A DNA stretch of 64,000 nucleotides from Nocardiopsis algeriensis. GTDB taxonomy: Bacteria > Actinomycetota > Actinomycetes > Streptosporangiales > Streptosporangiaceae. Numbering within the stretch: the first letter of the stretch is position 1; every line of letters begins with the position of its first letter. Under the pieces are notes generated by a model that saw only the letters and a list, made by a program, of their open reading frames with translations, was not told the DNA's origin and did no database searches. The translations under genes were made by a program, and so were the position numbers. Positions 25,378 to 32,888 of this stretch are shown in pieces. The DNA lies in the NCBI RefSeq assembly GCF_014203695.1, contig NZ_JACHJO010000009.1, positions 186,001 to 250,000 of the forward strand, given 5' to 3'.

Positions 25378-25587
25378 TCAGTTGTCCAGGCGGAAACCGA
25401 GTTTGAGACCCACCTGGAAGTGCGCGACCTCCCCCTCCTCGATGTGTCCGCGGATCTCCGTGACCTCGAACCAGTCCAGCTGGCGCAGCGTGGCCGAGGC
25501 CCGGTCGATGCCGTTGCGGATGGCGTGGTCGATCCCCTGCGGCGAGGTGCCGACGATCTCCGTGACCCGATAGGTGTGGTGGGACAT
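25378..25587 (-). CDS. Dodecin
   Basis: A 69-aa protein of the dodecin family, a dodecameric flavin-binding and storage protein. The family pattern is complete: TYRVTEIVGTSPQGIDHAI, ASATLRQLDWFEVTEIRG (with the flavin-stacking Trp) and a closing VAHFQVGLKLGFRL strand. The start ATG 25587 has AGGGGG upstream. It is monocistronic, ending at a bidirectional terminator. Flavin storage and protection is the family role; nothing local adds to it. Confidence 0.95.
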   Translation of the reverse strand: MSHHTYRVTEIVGTSPQGIDHAIRNGIDRASATLRQLDWFEVTEIRGHIEEGEVAHFQVGLKLGFRLDN

Positions 25588-25937
25588 GTGGGACCCCCTG
25601 CGTTGTCGGTTGCACTGTCGCGCCGGGCGCGACCCCCGTTCCCTGCCTCCCCCGAATCCCCCTGCATCACACAGGGAAATGAAGAAACTCCGTTCGGTGA
25701 CCAGCCGAAAAAGTTCCGCCCTTTGCCCTGTGCAGAGAAAGTCTTTGGTCCCGCTTGACCTTCTTTTGGTGCGGCCGGCGCGGGCCCAGGCGCCCGGAAG
25801 CCGCTCCCCGCCCTGCTCACGGCGCCTCCGCACCCCTCCGACCTGGGACAGAGGTTCTTTGCCCGACGGGACTGTCCCGAGACAACGTCGTAATTGACTC
25901 TTGACGTACCCCAGGGGGCAGCGGTGTACATTGGGTC
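25588..25937. other. Spacer between dodecin and the 6C RNA
   Basis: About 350 bp with an AT-richer core (about 25660-25770) that contains short inverted repeats, for example CCCTG ... CAGGG near 25664-25678 and GGGACTGTCCC near 25870. It must hold the dodecin promoter on the minus strand and the 6C RNA promoter at its right end. I see no coding region or known riboswitch. Confidence 0.45.
25901..25932 (+). promoter_or_regulatory. Promoter of the 6C RNA
   Basis: TTGACG (25901-25906) and TACATT (25927-25932) lie upstream of hairpin 1 with a 20-bp spacer, or 18 bp to an overlapping TGTACA at 25925. Transcription would begin near 25939, immediately before the first stem. Confidence 0.6.
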
Positions 25938-26046
25938 TAGGCGCTTCGGTCCCCCGTCGAGGCGCGGGTGATGTTTCGGGCCCCCGTCGAAACATCACAT
26001 GCGGCGCCGGGTGGTTTGCCCCCGTAACCACCCGGCGCCGTCTTCG
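25938..26046 (+). ncRNA. 6C: 6C-family small RNA with three C-loop hairpins
   Basis: Three consecutive hairpins carry almost the same 9-nt loop. Hairpin 1: stem GCGCTTCG/CGAGGCGC (25941-25965), loop GTCCCCCGT. Hairpin 2: stem GTGATGTTTCG/CGAAACATCAC (25968-25998), loop GGCCCCCGT. Hairpin 3: 14-bp stem from GGCGCCGGGTGGTT (26003-26039), loop TGCCCCCGT; it probably also terminates transcription. Different stems with constant C-rich loops match the actinobacterial 6C RNA (B11 in mycobacteria), in which exposed cytosines are thought to pair with G-rich ribosome-binding sites. The described 6C motif is defined by two C-rich hairpins; here the third also carries the loop. Confidence 0.88.
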
Positions 26047-26059
26047 TGTCTCCAGGACC

Positions 26060-26641
26060 TCACTCCAGCAGGCGGCGGGCCCGCTCCAGGTCCCCCGGGG
26101 TGTCGCAGTCCTCGACGGCGCGTTCGCCCGCGGCGACGGTGCGCGGTCCCAGCGGTCCCAGCAGCCCGTACAGGGACCGGCCCGTGTAGCGGGCCAGGGC
26201 GTCCCGGACCGCTTCGGTGCGCCACACCCCCGCCAGCCACTGCTCCCGGCCCGAGGCGTCGGTGAACACCGCCCCGGCCGCGTCCCCGCCGACCGCTCCG
26301 GCCAGGAGTTCCAGGTGGCGTGCGGCCAGATGGGGCATGTCGGCGGCCAGCAGTGCGAAGAGCGGCCCCGCCACGTGCGCCAGGCCGGCGCGCAGGGCGG
26401 GGACCGGGCCCGAACCCGGCGGGTCCTCGCGCACGTAGAGGGCGGCGGGGCTCGGCCGGGGCGGCCCCACCACGACCACGCGGGCCTCGCTTCCGGCGCC
26501 GTTGTGGTCGCGCACCGCGCCGACGACCCTCTCCAGCATGGTGCGTCCCGCCACGGCCATCCCCGGCTTGTCGGCCCCGCCCATCCGGCGGGCCGCGCCT
26601 CCGGCGAGGACCACCGCGTCCAGTGTCTGTGGAGTGCTCAC
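26060..26641 (-). CDS. mobA: MobA-like molybdenum cofactor nucleotidyltransferase
   Basis: A 193-aa protein from GTG 26641. LAGGAARRMGGADKP is the GTP-binding signature of MobA, with AADMPHL as the metal-binding D-x-P motif. MobA joins GMP to molybdopterin. The moaA gene upstream on the same strand, separated by rtcB, supports a molybdenum cofactor role. Some relatives transfer CMP or other nucleotides. It starts 17 bp after the rtcB stop, so it is probably cotranscribed. Its 3' end faces the 6C RNA. Confidence 0.85.
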   Translation of the reverse strand: MSTPQTLDAVVLAGGAARRMGGADKPGMAVAGRTMLERVVGAVRDHNGAGSEARVVVVGPPRPSPAALYVREDPPGSGPVPALRAGLAHVAGPLFALLAADMPHLAARHLELLAGAVGGDAAGAVFTDASGREQWLAGVWRTEAVRDALARYTGRSLYGLLGPLGPRTVAAGERAVEDCDTPGDLERARRLLE

Positions 26642-26658
26642 ACCCCCAGCATGGACCA

Positions 26659-27846
26659 CTATCCCTTGACGCAGACCACCTGGCGCAGGTGCGCGACCAC
26701 CTCGACCAGGTCGGTCTGGGCGCTGATCACCGATTCCAGGTCCTTGTAGGCGGCGGGGATCTCGTCGACCACGCCGAGGTCCTTGCGGCACTCCACGCCG
26801 CGCGTCTGCTCGGCCAGGTCCGCCGCGGTGAAGGTCTTGCGCGCCTTGCTGCGGCTCATGCGGCGCCCCGCCCCGTGCGAGGCGGAGTGGAACGAGGCCG
26901 GGCTGCCCAGTCCGCGCACGATGTAGGTGCCGGTCGCCATCGAGCCGGGGATGATGCCGTAGTCCCCCTTTCCCGCGCGGATGGCGCCCTTGCGGGTGAC
27001 GAGCACGTCCACCCCGTCGTGGGTCTCCTCCGCCACGTAGTTGTGGTGGCAGGAGATCCACTGCTCGAAGGTGGTCCCGGGCACCTGCTCGGCCAGGACC
27101 CGGCAGGCCAGGCCCATCATGACGTCGCGGTTGCGCCGGGCGTAGTCCTGGGCCCAGAACAGGTCGCGCCGGTAGGCGTCCATCTCCGGGGTCCCCGCGA
27201 GGAACACCGCCAGGTCGCGGTCGGGCAGGTCCTGGTTGTGCGCCAGCCCCCGGGCCCGTTCGATGTGGTGGTCGGCGAGCTCCTTGCCGATGTTGCGCGA
27301 GCCCGAGTGGAGCACCAGCCACACGGCGGCCTCGTCGTCCAGGCACACCTCCAGGAAGTGGTTGCCGCCGCCGAGGGTGCCCATCTGCCGCAGCGCCCGC
27401 TCCAGGCGGAAGTGCACGGCCGGGGCCAGGTCGGCGAAGCCGTCCCAGAAGCCTTCCCAGCCGGTGCTGCGCAGACCGGGGACGGAGGCGGGGTCGACGG
27501 GCTCGTCGTGGGCGTGGAAGCCGACGGGGACCGCGGCCTCCAGGGCCGAGCGCAGGCGCCCCAGGTCGTCGGGCAGCCGCTCGGCGGTCAGCCCGGTGCG
27601 CACCGCGGTCATGCCGCAGCCGATGTCCACGCCGACGGCGGCGGGGCTCACGGCGTCGCGCATGGCGATGACCGAGCCCACGGTGGCACCCTTCCCGTAG
27701 TGGACGTCGGGCATAACCGCGAGTCCGTGCACCCACGGCATGCGGGTGACGTTGCGCAGCTGCTTCATGGCCGCGCTCTCGACCTCGTCCGGGTCGGCCC
27801 ACATGCGGATGGGTACGCGATCCCCCGGAACCTCGGTGTAGGGCAT
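26659..27846 (-). CDS. rtcB: RtcB-type RNA ligase
   Basis: A 395-aa RtcB protein of the short bacterial form. The Mn-binding residues are visible in MPDVHYGKGATVGSV, VGVDIGCGM (Asp and Cys), GGGNHFLE and LVLHSGSRNIG; the guanylated His lies in SASHGAGRRMSRS. RtcB joins 2',3'-cyclic phosphate or 3'-phosphate ends to 5'-OH ends in RNA repair. GGAGGTGG precedes ATG 27846. It sits between mobA and moaA, an odd partner for molybdenum cofactor genes. No RtcA or archease gene is adjacent. Confidence 0.95.
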   Translation of the reverse strand: MPYTEVPGDRVPIRMWADPDEVESAAMKQLRNVTRMPWVHGLAVMPDVHYGKGATVGSVIAMRDAVSPAAVGVDIGCGMTAVRTGLTAERLPDDLGRLRSALEAAVPVGFHAHDEPVDPASVPGLRSTGWEGFWDGFADLAPAVHFRLERALRQMGTLGGGNHFLEVCLDDEAAVWLVLHSGSRNIGKELADHHIERARGLAHNQDLPDRDLAVFLAGTPEMDAYRRDLFWAQDYARRNRDVMMGLACRVLAEQVPGTTFEQWISCHHNYVAEETHDGVDVLVTRKGAIRAGKGDYGIIPGSMATGTYIVRGLGSPASFHSASHGAGRRMSRSKARKTFTAADLAEQTRGVECRKDLGVVDEIPAAYKDLESVISAQTDLVEVVAHLRQVVCVKG

Positions 27847-27882
27847 GGCAGGCCACCTCCCCTTCTGAAAAGGCCTGTGTCG

Positions 27883-27908
27883 TCCGGGGCGCCCGCGGGC
27901 GCCCCGGA
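27883..27908 (-). terminator. Palindromic terminator after moaA
   Basis: TCCGGGGCGCCC-gc-GGGCGCCCCGGA is a perfect palindrome between the moaA stop and the rtcB start. It suggests that rtcB-mobA have their own promoter. Confidence 0.7.
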
Positions 27909-27952
27909 CATCCAGTCAGACGTGCGGGGGAAGGTCAAACGCTTTTCCCGGG

Positions 27953-28969
27953 TCAGCCTCCGATGGCGGACATGGGCCGGGCGGGCTGGAGGAAGCTGGG
28001 GTCGTCGATCCCGTGTCCGGGCCGCTTGCCGGCGACCGCGGCCCGCCAGCCGGCGGCGATCTCCTCGTCGGTGGCGCCGCCCCGCAGCAGGGAGCGCAGG
28101 TCCGACTCCTCCCGGGCGAACAGGCAGTTGCGCACCTGTCCGTCGGCGGTGAGTCTGACCCGGTCGCAGGCGCCGCAGAAGGGGCGGGTGACCGAGCCGA
28201 TGACCCCGACCGTGGCCGGGCTCCCGTCGGGGAAGGCCTCCCCCCTCACGTGGAACAGTTCGGCGGGTGCGCTGCCGCGCGTGTCGGCGTCGGCGGGGAC
28301 CAGCTCGAACTCGCCCTCCAGCAGCCGGAGGATCTCGTCCGCGGTGATCATGGTGTCGCGCCGCCAGCCGTGCTGGGCGTCCAGCGGCATCTGTTCGATG
28401 AAGCGCAGTTCGTAGCCGTGGGCGATGCAGTGGCGCAGGAGCTCGGGTGCCTCGCGGTCGTTGACGCCGCGCATGAGCACGGCGTTGACCTTGACGGGGG
28501 TGAGTCCGGCGTCGGCGGCGGCGGCCAGGCCGGCGAGGACGTCGTCCAGGCGGCGGCGCCGGGCCAGGGTCTCGAAGACGTCGGGGCGCAGGGTGTCCAG
28601 GGAGACGTTGACGCGGTCCAGTCCGGCCTCGGCCAGCGCGGAGGCCGTGCGCGCCAGCCCGATGGCGTTGGTGGTGAGGGCGGTGTGCGGACGCGGGGAC
28701 AGGGCGGTGGTCCGGGAGACGATGTCGACCAGGCCGCGGCGGAGCAGGGGCTCGCCGCCGGTGAAGCGGACCTCGGTGATGCCGAGGCGGGTCACTCCGA
28801 TGCGGATCAGTCGGAGGAGTTCGTCGTCGGTGAGCAGTTCCGGCTTGGGCAACCACTCCAACCCCTCGGGTGGCATGCAGTAGGTGCACCGGAGGTTACA
28901 GCGGTCGGTGAGCGACACACGCAGATCGGTTGCCACTCGCCCATAGGAGTCGGCCAGCACGGGCGCCAC
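27953..28969 (-). CDS. moaA: GTP 3',8-cyclase MoaA
   Basis: A 338-aa radical SAM enzyme that starts molybdopterin synthesis from GTP. The SAM-cluster motif CNLRCTYC is at about residues 24-31, GGEPLL follows, and the second iron-sulfur cluster is in FCGACDRVRL ... VRNCLF. The C-terminal Gly-Gly tail needed for activity is present (SAIGG). The start is GTG 28969 with a GAGAGGG upstream; GTG 28960 is an alternative. A 12-bp stem-loop lies 15 bp upstream of the start. MoaC is not adjacent. Confidence 0.96.
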   Translation of the reverse strand: MAPVLADSYGRVATDLRVSLTDRCNLRCTYCMPPEGLEWLPKPELLTDDELLRLIRIGVTRLGITEVRFTGGEPLLRRGLVDIVSRTTALSPRPHTALTTNAIGLARTASALAEAGLDRVNVSLDTLRPDVFETLARRRRLDDVLAGLAAAADAGLTPVKVNAVLMRGVNDREAPELLRHCIAHGYELRFIEQMPLDAQHGWRRDTMITADEILRLLEGEFELVPADADTRGSAPAELFHVRGEAFPDGSPATVGVIGSVTRPFCGACDRVRLTADGQVRNCLFAREESDLRSLLRGGATDEEIAAGWRAAVAGKRPGHGIDDPSFLQPARPMSAIGG

Positions 28970-28983
28970 CCTCTCAGTCCGTG

Positions 28984-29018
28984 TCCCTGAACGGGCACGA
29001 CACGTCCCCGTTCAGGGA
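28984..29018 (-). promoter_or_regulatory. Stem-loop just upstream of moaA
   Basis: TCCCTGAACGGG (28984-28995) and CCCGTTCAGGGA (29007-29018) pair perfectly over an 11-nt loop, ending 15 bp before the moaA start. It could be an operator or an RNA element in the moaA leader. It does not look like the known Moco riboswitch, which is larger. Confidence 0.5.
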
Positions 29019-29249
29019 ATTTCAGTAGCTAAGCGTAGAAGATCACCTTTTGCATCAAGTACGTACATCGCGGCGGAAATTGTGTTTGCTTACACAGCAC
29101 CAAACGTTGTCGCCCTATGGGGTGGTTCAGTACACACTGATCCCTACGCCCCCGATGCCCCGTGCAGCGCCGTATACACATGGCTTCCCGAAGCCGTAGG
29201 GTGCCTCACGGGAATCGTCGCAGACGAGGACGTCGACAGGAGGCGAACG

Positions 29250-30083
29250 GTGATCGCACGCGAATGGTCCCTGGCGGGCGGCCCCCTCGGGTCGGAGCGG
29301 CTCGCGGCACGGGCGTGGGCGCCCGAGAGAGGCGAGCCGGAGTGGATGGCGGTGCTGGTCCACGGCTACGGCGAGCACCTCGGCCGCTACGAACAGGTGG
29401 CCCGGGACCTGGTCGCGGCGGGAGCGGTGGTCTACGGTGCCGACCACCGCGGGCACGGCCGCTCCTCGGGCGAGCGGGTGCTCGTCGACGACTACGCGGG
29501 CGTGGTGGAGGACGTGCACCGGCTCGTCACCCAGGCGCGGACGGCCTACCGCACGCTGCCGCTCGTGCTCGTGGGCCACTCCATGGGCGGGCTGATCGCC
29601 GCCCGCTACGCCCAGACCCACCCCGAGCAGGTGCGGGCGCTGGTGCTCTCGGGGCCGGTCCTGGGCCGCTGGAGGGCGCTGGAGCGGATCGCGCAGGCCG
29701 AGGAGATCCCCGAGGAGCCCATCGACCCGTCCACGCTCTCGCGCGACCCGGCCGTGGGCGAGGCCTACACCGCCGACGAACTGGTCTGGCACGGACCCTT
29801 CAAGCGCCCCACCGTGGAGGCCCTGCTCACCGAGATGGAACGGGGCCTGGCGGCGGGCGGCCTGGGGGCGATCCCGCTGCTGTGGGTGCACGGCTCCGAC
29901 GACCGGCTCGTGCCGGTCGAGGACACCTGGACGGGCATCGCCTCGCTCAAGGGCGAGGACTTCACCGCCCGGATCTTCCCCGGCGCCCGCCACGAGGTCT
30001 TCAACGAGACCGACCGCGACGAGGTGCTCGCCGAGGTGGTCCGCTTCGCCCGGCGCTTCGTCCCGGGCCGGGATCAGACGTAG
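29250..30083 (+). CDS. Monoacylglycerol lipase-type alpha/beta hydrolase
   Basis: A 277-aa serine hydrolase from GTG 29250, with AGGAGG 7 nt upstream. The oxyanion HG motif (LVHGYGEHLGRYEQV) and the nucleophile GHSMGG are those of monoglyceride lipase/lysophospholipase. HGSDDRLVP gives the Asp and ARHEVFNE the His. No signal peptide, so it is cytoplasmic or membrane-associated. An in-frame open extension to 29082 is of less typical composition and lies in the promoter region. It converges with the MocR gene and their 3' ends overlap by 10 bp. Confidence 0.9.
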   Translation: MIAREWSLAGGPLGSERLAARAWAPERGEPEWMAVLVHGYGEHLGRYEQVARDLVAAGAVVYGADHRGHGRSSGERVLVDDYAGVVEDVHRLVTQARTAYRTLPLVLVGHSMGGLIAARYAQTHPEQVRALVLSGPVLGRWRALERIAQAEEIPEEPIDPSTLSRDPAVGEAYTADELVWHGPFKRPTVEALLTEMERGLAAGGLGAIPLLWVHGSDDRLVPVEDTWTGIASLKGEDFTARIFPGARHEVFNETDRDEVLAEVVRFARRFVPGRDQT

Positions 30084-31546
30084 AGCTGTCCGCGCTGGGG
30101 CGCGGGATGGGCCGTGGTCTCGGCATAGGCGGCGGCGAGCCGGTCGACGGCGTCGGCCAGCACGTCGGGCGGCCGGGTGTAGGCCAGCCGCAGATGGCGT
30201 TCCAGGGTCCCGTCTACGCCGAAGACCGGCCCGGCGGCCGGGTGCACCCCGTGGCGGACCGCCGCGGCCGACAGGGCGCTCGCCACCGGATGCGGCAGGG
30301 CGGCCCACAGGACCAGGCCTCCGCCGGGAACGCTGGGCCGCCAGTCGGGCAGCCGTTCGCGCAGGGCCGCCAGGAGGGCGTCGCGGTTGCGGCGCAGCTG
30401 GCGGCTGCGCTCGGCGCGGATGCGCATCACGTCGGCGAGCAGGTGGGTGGTGGTGAGCTGGTCCAGCACCGACCCGGCCAGGTCGAAGCGCTGGCGGACG
30501 GCCATCAGCCGCGCGACCATCGGCGGGGTGGCGCGCACCCACCCCACCCGCAGGCCGCCCCAGAGCAGCTTGGCCACCGAGCCGACGGTCAGCACCCGCC
30601 CGTCGGTGTCGTGGGCGGCCACCGGGGCGGGCAGGTCGCCGGAGTCGATGGCCAGCTCGGCGGCCGTCTCGTCCACGATCAGGTAGGTCCCCGCCCTCCG
30701 GGCCTCGCGCACCAGCACGCGGCGCTCGTCGTCGTCCATGAGGGCGCCGGTGGGGTTGTGGAAGTCGGGGACGACATAGGCCAGGCCGGGCTTCCACTGG
30801 CGGAACGCGTCGGTGAGGTACTCCATGTCCCAGCCCTGCGGTGTCACTCCGACGGTGCGCACGCGCGCCCCGGTCCGGCGGGCGGCGTCCAGGGCGTGCG
30901 GGTAGGTGGGCGACTCCACCAGCACCTCGTCGCCGGGCTGGACGAGCAGGTCCAGGGCCAGGGACACGCCCTGCTGGGCGCCGTTGGTGACGAAGATCTG
31001 CTCGGGGGTGGTGGGCAGGCCCCGCTCGACGTAGCGGCGGGCGATGGCGTGGCGCAGCTCGGGCAGCCCGTAGGGGTGGTAGCCGAGGCCTCCCACGTGC
31101 GCGGAGAGCTGCTCGGCGGCGCGCAGGGCGGCTTCGCGCAGCCCCTCCACCGCGGGGGGCGCGGCGACCCCGAGGTCGATGCGTTCGGCGCCCGGGGCGA
31201 AGGGGGAGGGCTCGCTGGTGGCCCTGTCGGGCAGAACGGTCCAGCTGCCGGCCCCCTGCCGGCTGTCGAGGAGGCGGTTGTCCCGCAGCCAGGCGTAGGC
31301 GGCGGTGACGGTGTTGCGGCTGACCCCCAGGGCGGCGGCGAGGTCGCGTTCGGCGGGCAGGCGGGTGTTGCTGGGGACCCGCCCGTCCAGGACCAGGTCG
31401 CCGACGGCCCGGGCGATGGCCAGGTAGTAGGGGCGTTCGACGGGGGCCTCGCCGATGAGTCTGGCCAGGAGGCGCCCGTTGATGCGCCGGGCCCCGCCGG
31501 CGGGCCTCTCCCCCGTCCGCCGGTTCCCGCCCCGTCTCACCGCCAT
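30074..31546 (-). CDS. MocR-type regulator (GntR HTH + aminotransferase), YczR-like
   Basis: A 490-aa protein from ATG 31546, with GAGAGGGAG upstream. Residues about 30-100 are a GntR-type winged HTH (RLPAERDLAAALGVSRNTV). The rest is a class I aminotransferase-like domain that binds PLP; SVAKLLWGGLRVGW holds the PLP Lys and PDFHNPTG the ring-contacting motif. MocR proteins sense PLP-linked ligands. It is divergent from a YczE-type membrane protein, the arrangement described for the YczR subgroup of MocR regulators, so its likely target is that gene. Confidence 0.92.
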   Translation of the reverse strand: MAVRRGGNRRTGERPAGGARRINGRLLARLIGEAPVERPYYLAIARAVGDLVLDGRVPSNTRLPAERDLAAALGVSRNTVTAAYAWLRDNRLLDSRQGAGSWTVLPDRATSEPSPFAPGAERIDLGVAAPPAVEGLREAALRAAEQLSAHVGGLGYHPYGLPELRHAIARRYVERGLPTTPEQIFVTNGAQQGVSLALDLLVQPGDEVLVESPTYPHALDAARRTGARVRTVGVTPQGWDMEYLTDAFRQWKPGLAYVVPDFHNPTGALMDDDERRVLVREARRAGTYLIVDETAAELAIDSGDLPAPVAAHDTDGRVLTVGSVAKLLWGGLRVGWVRATPPMVARLMAVRQRFDLAGSVLDQLTTTHLLADVMRIRAERSRQLRRNRDALLAALRERLPDWRPSVPGGGLVLWAALPHPVASALSAAAVRHGVHPAAGPVFGVDGTLERHLRLAYTRPPDVLADAVDRLAAAYAETTAHPAPQRGQLYV

Positions 31547-31590
31547 ACCGCTCCCTCTCGTGCGGGCGCCCGGAGAACCGGCCACCGAAC

Positions 31591-31655
31591 CGGGCCACTT
31601 GCCAGAATTGGCACTTCACCGAAAGTGCCGCATCGTCCACGATAACGAGGTGGCA
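31591..31655. promoter_or_regulatory. Half-site array in the YczR-YczE spacer
   Basis: GGCACTT-N6-AAGTGCC (31610-31629) is a perfect inverted repeat. Related half-sites lie on both sides: GGCCACTT (from 31593) and GTGGCACCT (from 31650). MocR regulators typically bind several repeated half-sites, so this array is the probable operator. Confidence 0.65.
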
Positions 31656-31723
31656 CCTCGCGCGGACAGCCCCCCGCCGCAACCGGGCCCCTCCCGTCAC
31701 CGTCAGAAAGGGCGACTGCCTCC

Positions 31724-32404
31724 GTGTCCGCCAGTCTCGGCCAACGCCTCTCCTCCGCCGTGGGCAGGGTGGTGATCACCCCTGTCCTGCCTTCGCCCCG
31801 GCCGCGCAGGCTCGTGCAGCTGTACACGGGCCTGGTCCTGTACGGCCTCAGCGGCGCGCTGCTGGTCGACTCCGACCTCGGCACGATGCCCTGGGACGTC
31901 CTCCACCAGGGGCTGTCGCTGCGGGTCGGTCTGAGCATCGGCACCTGGAGCATTCTCGTGGGCGCCGCGCTGATGCTGCTGTGGATCCCGCTGCGGCAGA
32001 AACCCGGCCTGGGCACCCTGAGCAACGTGGTGGTCGTGGGGACCACGGTGGACCTGTTCCTGTGGCTGCTGCCCGGGAGCGACTCCTTGGCGGTGCGGGT
32101 GCTCCAGCTGGTGCTGGGCACCGTGGTGTGCGCCGTGGCCACCGGCTGCTACATCGGCGCCGGCCTGGGCCCGGGACCGCGGGACGGTCTGATGACCGGC
32201 CTGGCCGCCCGGGGCATGTCGGTGCGCCTGGCGCGGACCTCCCTGGAGGCGGCGGTCGTGGCCACGGGGTTCCTCCTGGGCGGCACCGTGGGCGTGGGGA
32301 CGCTGGTGTTCGCCCTCTCCATCGGCCCCCTCACGCAGGTCTTCCTCCCCCTGCTGCGGATGCCCGAGCAGACTCCGGAGACCTCTGCCCTGCCGGAGGG
32401 CTAG
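31724..32404 (+). CDS. YczE/YyaS/YitT-type membrane protein
   Basis: A 226-aa integral membrane protein from GTG 31724 with about five helices. LGTMPWDVLHQGLS and GAGLGPGPRDGLMTGLA are the repeated signatures of this DUF161-like family. The function is unsettled; the family is linked to MocR regulators. The TAG stop (32402-32404) lies in the CTAG that begins repeat element copy 2. Confidence 0.87.
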   Translation: MSASLGQRLSSAVGRVVITPVLPSPRPRRLVQLYTGLVLYGLSGALLVDSDLGTMPWDVLHQGLSLRVGLSIGTWSILVGAALMLLWIPLRQKPGLGTLSNVVVVGTTVDLFLWLLPGSDSLAVRVLQLVLGTVVCAVATGCYIGAGLGPGPRDGLMTGLAARGMSVRLARTSLEAAVVATGFLLGGTVGVGTLVFALSIGPLTQVFLPLLRMPEQTPETSALPEG

Positions 32405-32588
32405 GCCCTGTTCTTTTGGATCATCTCGGGCTGCACGGCCGCCAGGCGTCCCCTTGCAGCGCCGGAGAGCTTGCAAAGCCCGCCAGACTGAGCCGCGCTC
32501 CCCGCCTCGCAAGGGAACACCTGGCCGACCGTTCGCCGAGGAATCGGCTCCGCCGATACGGCGAGAGCATCCAAAGAACAGGCCCTGG
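32401..32588. repeat. CTAG-bounded palindromic element, copy 2 (long form)
   Basis: Outer arms CCTGTTCTTTTGGAT and ATCCAAAGAACAGG pair with one bulged T, and the inner CTCGGGCTGCACGGCCG and ATCGGC-tcc-GCCGAT match copy 1. Between them is an extra segment of about 100 bp with its own inverted repeat (CCAGGCGTCCCCTTGC against GCAAGGGAACACCTGG). The left end is CTAG and gives the YczE stop; the right end reads CCTGG. Confidence 0.85.
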
Positions 32589-32888
32589 AAGCGGCGCTGT
32601 CCGGGTTCGGCCACTGCGCCACAACTTCTACCCGGCAAAGGCCCCCAATTGCGCATATATCCCCATGCACCTACCGATGCACGTGCAGATACGGGTGGCA
32701 CGCCCTCTCCGGAGAGGGGAGTATGGGCGAGGACCGGTCCGGGAGGGCTTCCGCGCACCCGCCTTTTGGCCTGCCGCCGCTTGGGCACATTAGCGGGTAG
32801 AGCAGGTACAGGGGGTAGGAGGCAGGCGGCGGACGATCCAGAAGTCACCGACCGCAAGAACTCATGCGACGAGATCGGGGTGAGCCGC
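32589..32888. other. Spacer upstream of the GH15 gene
   Basis: About 300 bp without a gene. It has a perfect CCCTCTCCGGAGAGGG palindrome at 32703-32718 and a G-rich run near 32796-32823 just before the start region. Confidence 0.45.
32703..32718. promoter_or_regulatory. 16-bp palindrome upstream of GH15
   Basis: CCCTCTCCGGAGAGGG is perfectly symmetric and lies about 170 bp before the GH15 start. It is an operator candidate; the regulator is unknown. Confidence 0.35.

Noticed and set aside
29082-29249. N-terminal extension of the lipase gene
   Set aside because: AGGAGG directly before GTG 29250 fits better, and the upstream codons have atypical, AT-richer composition.
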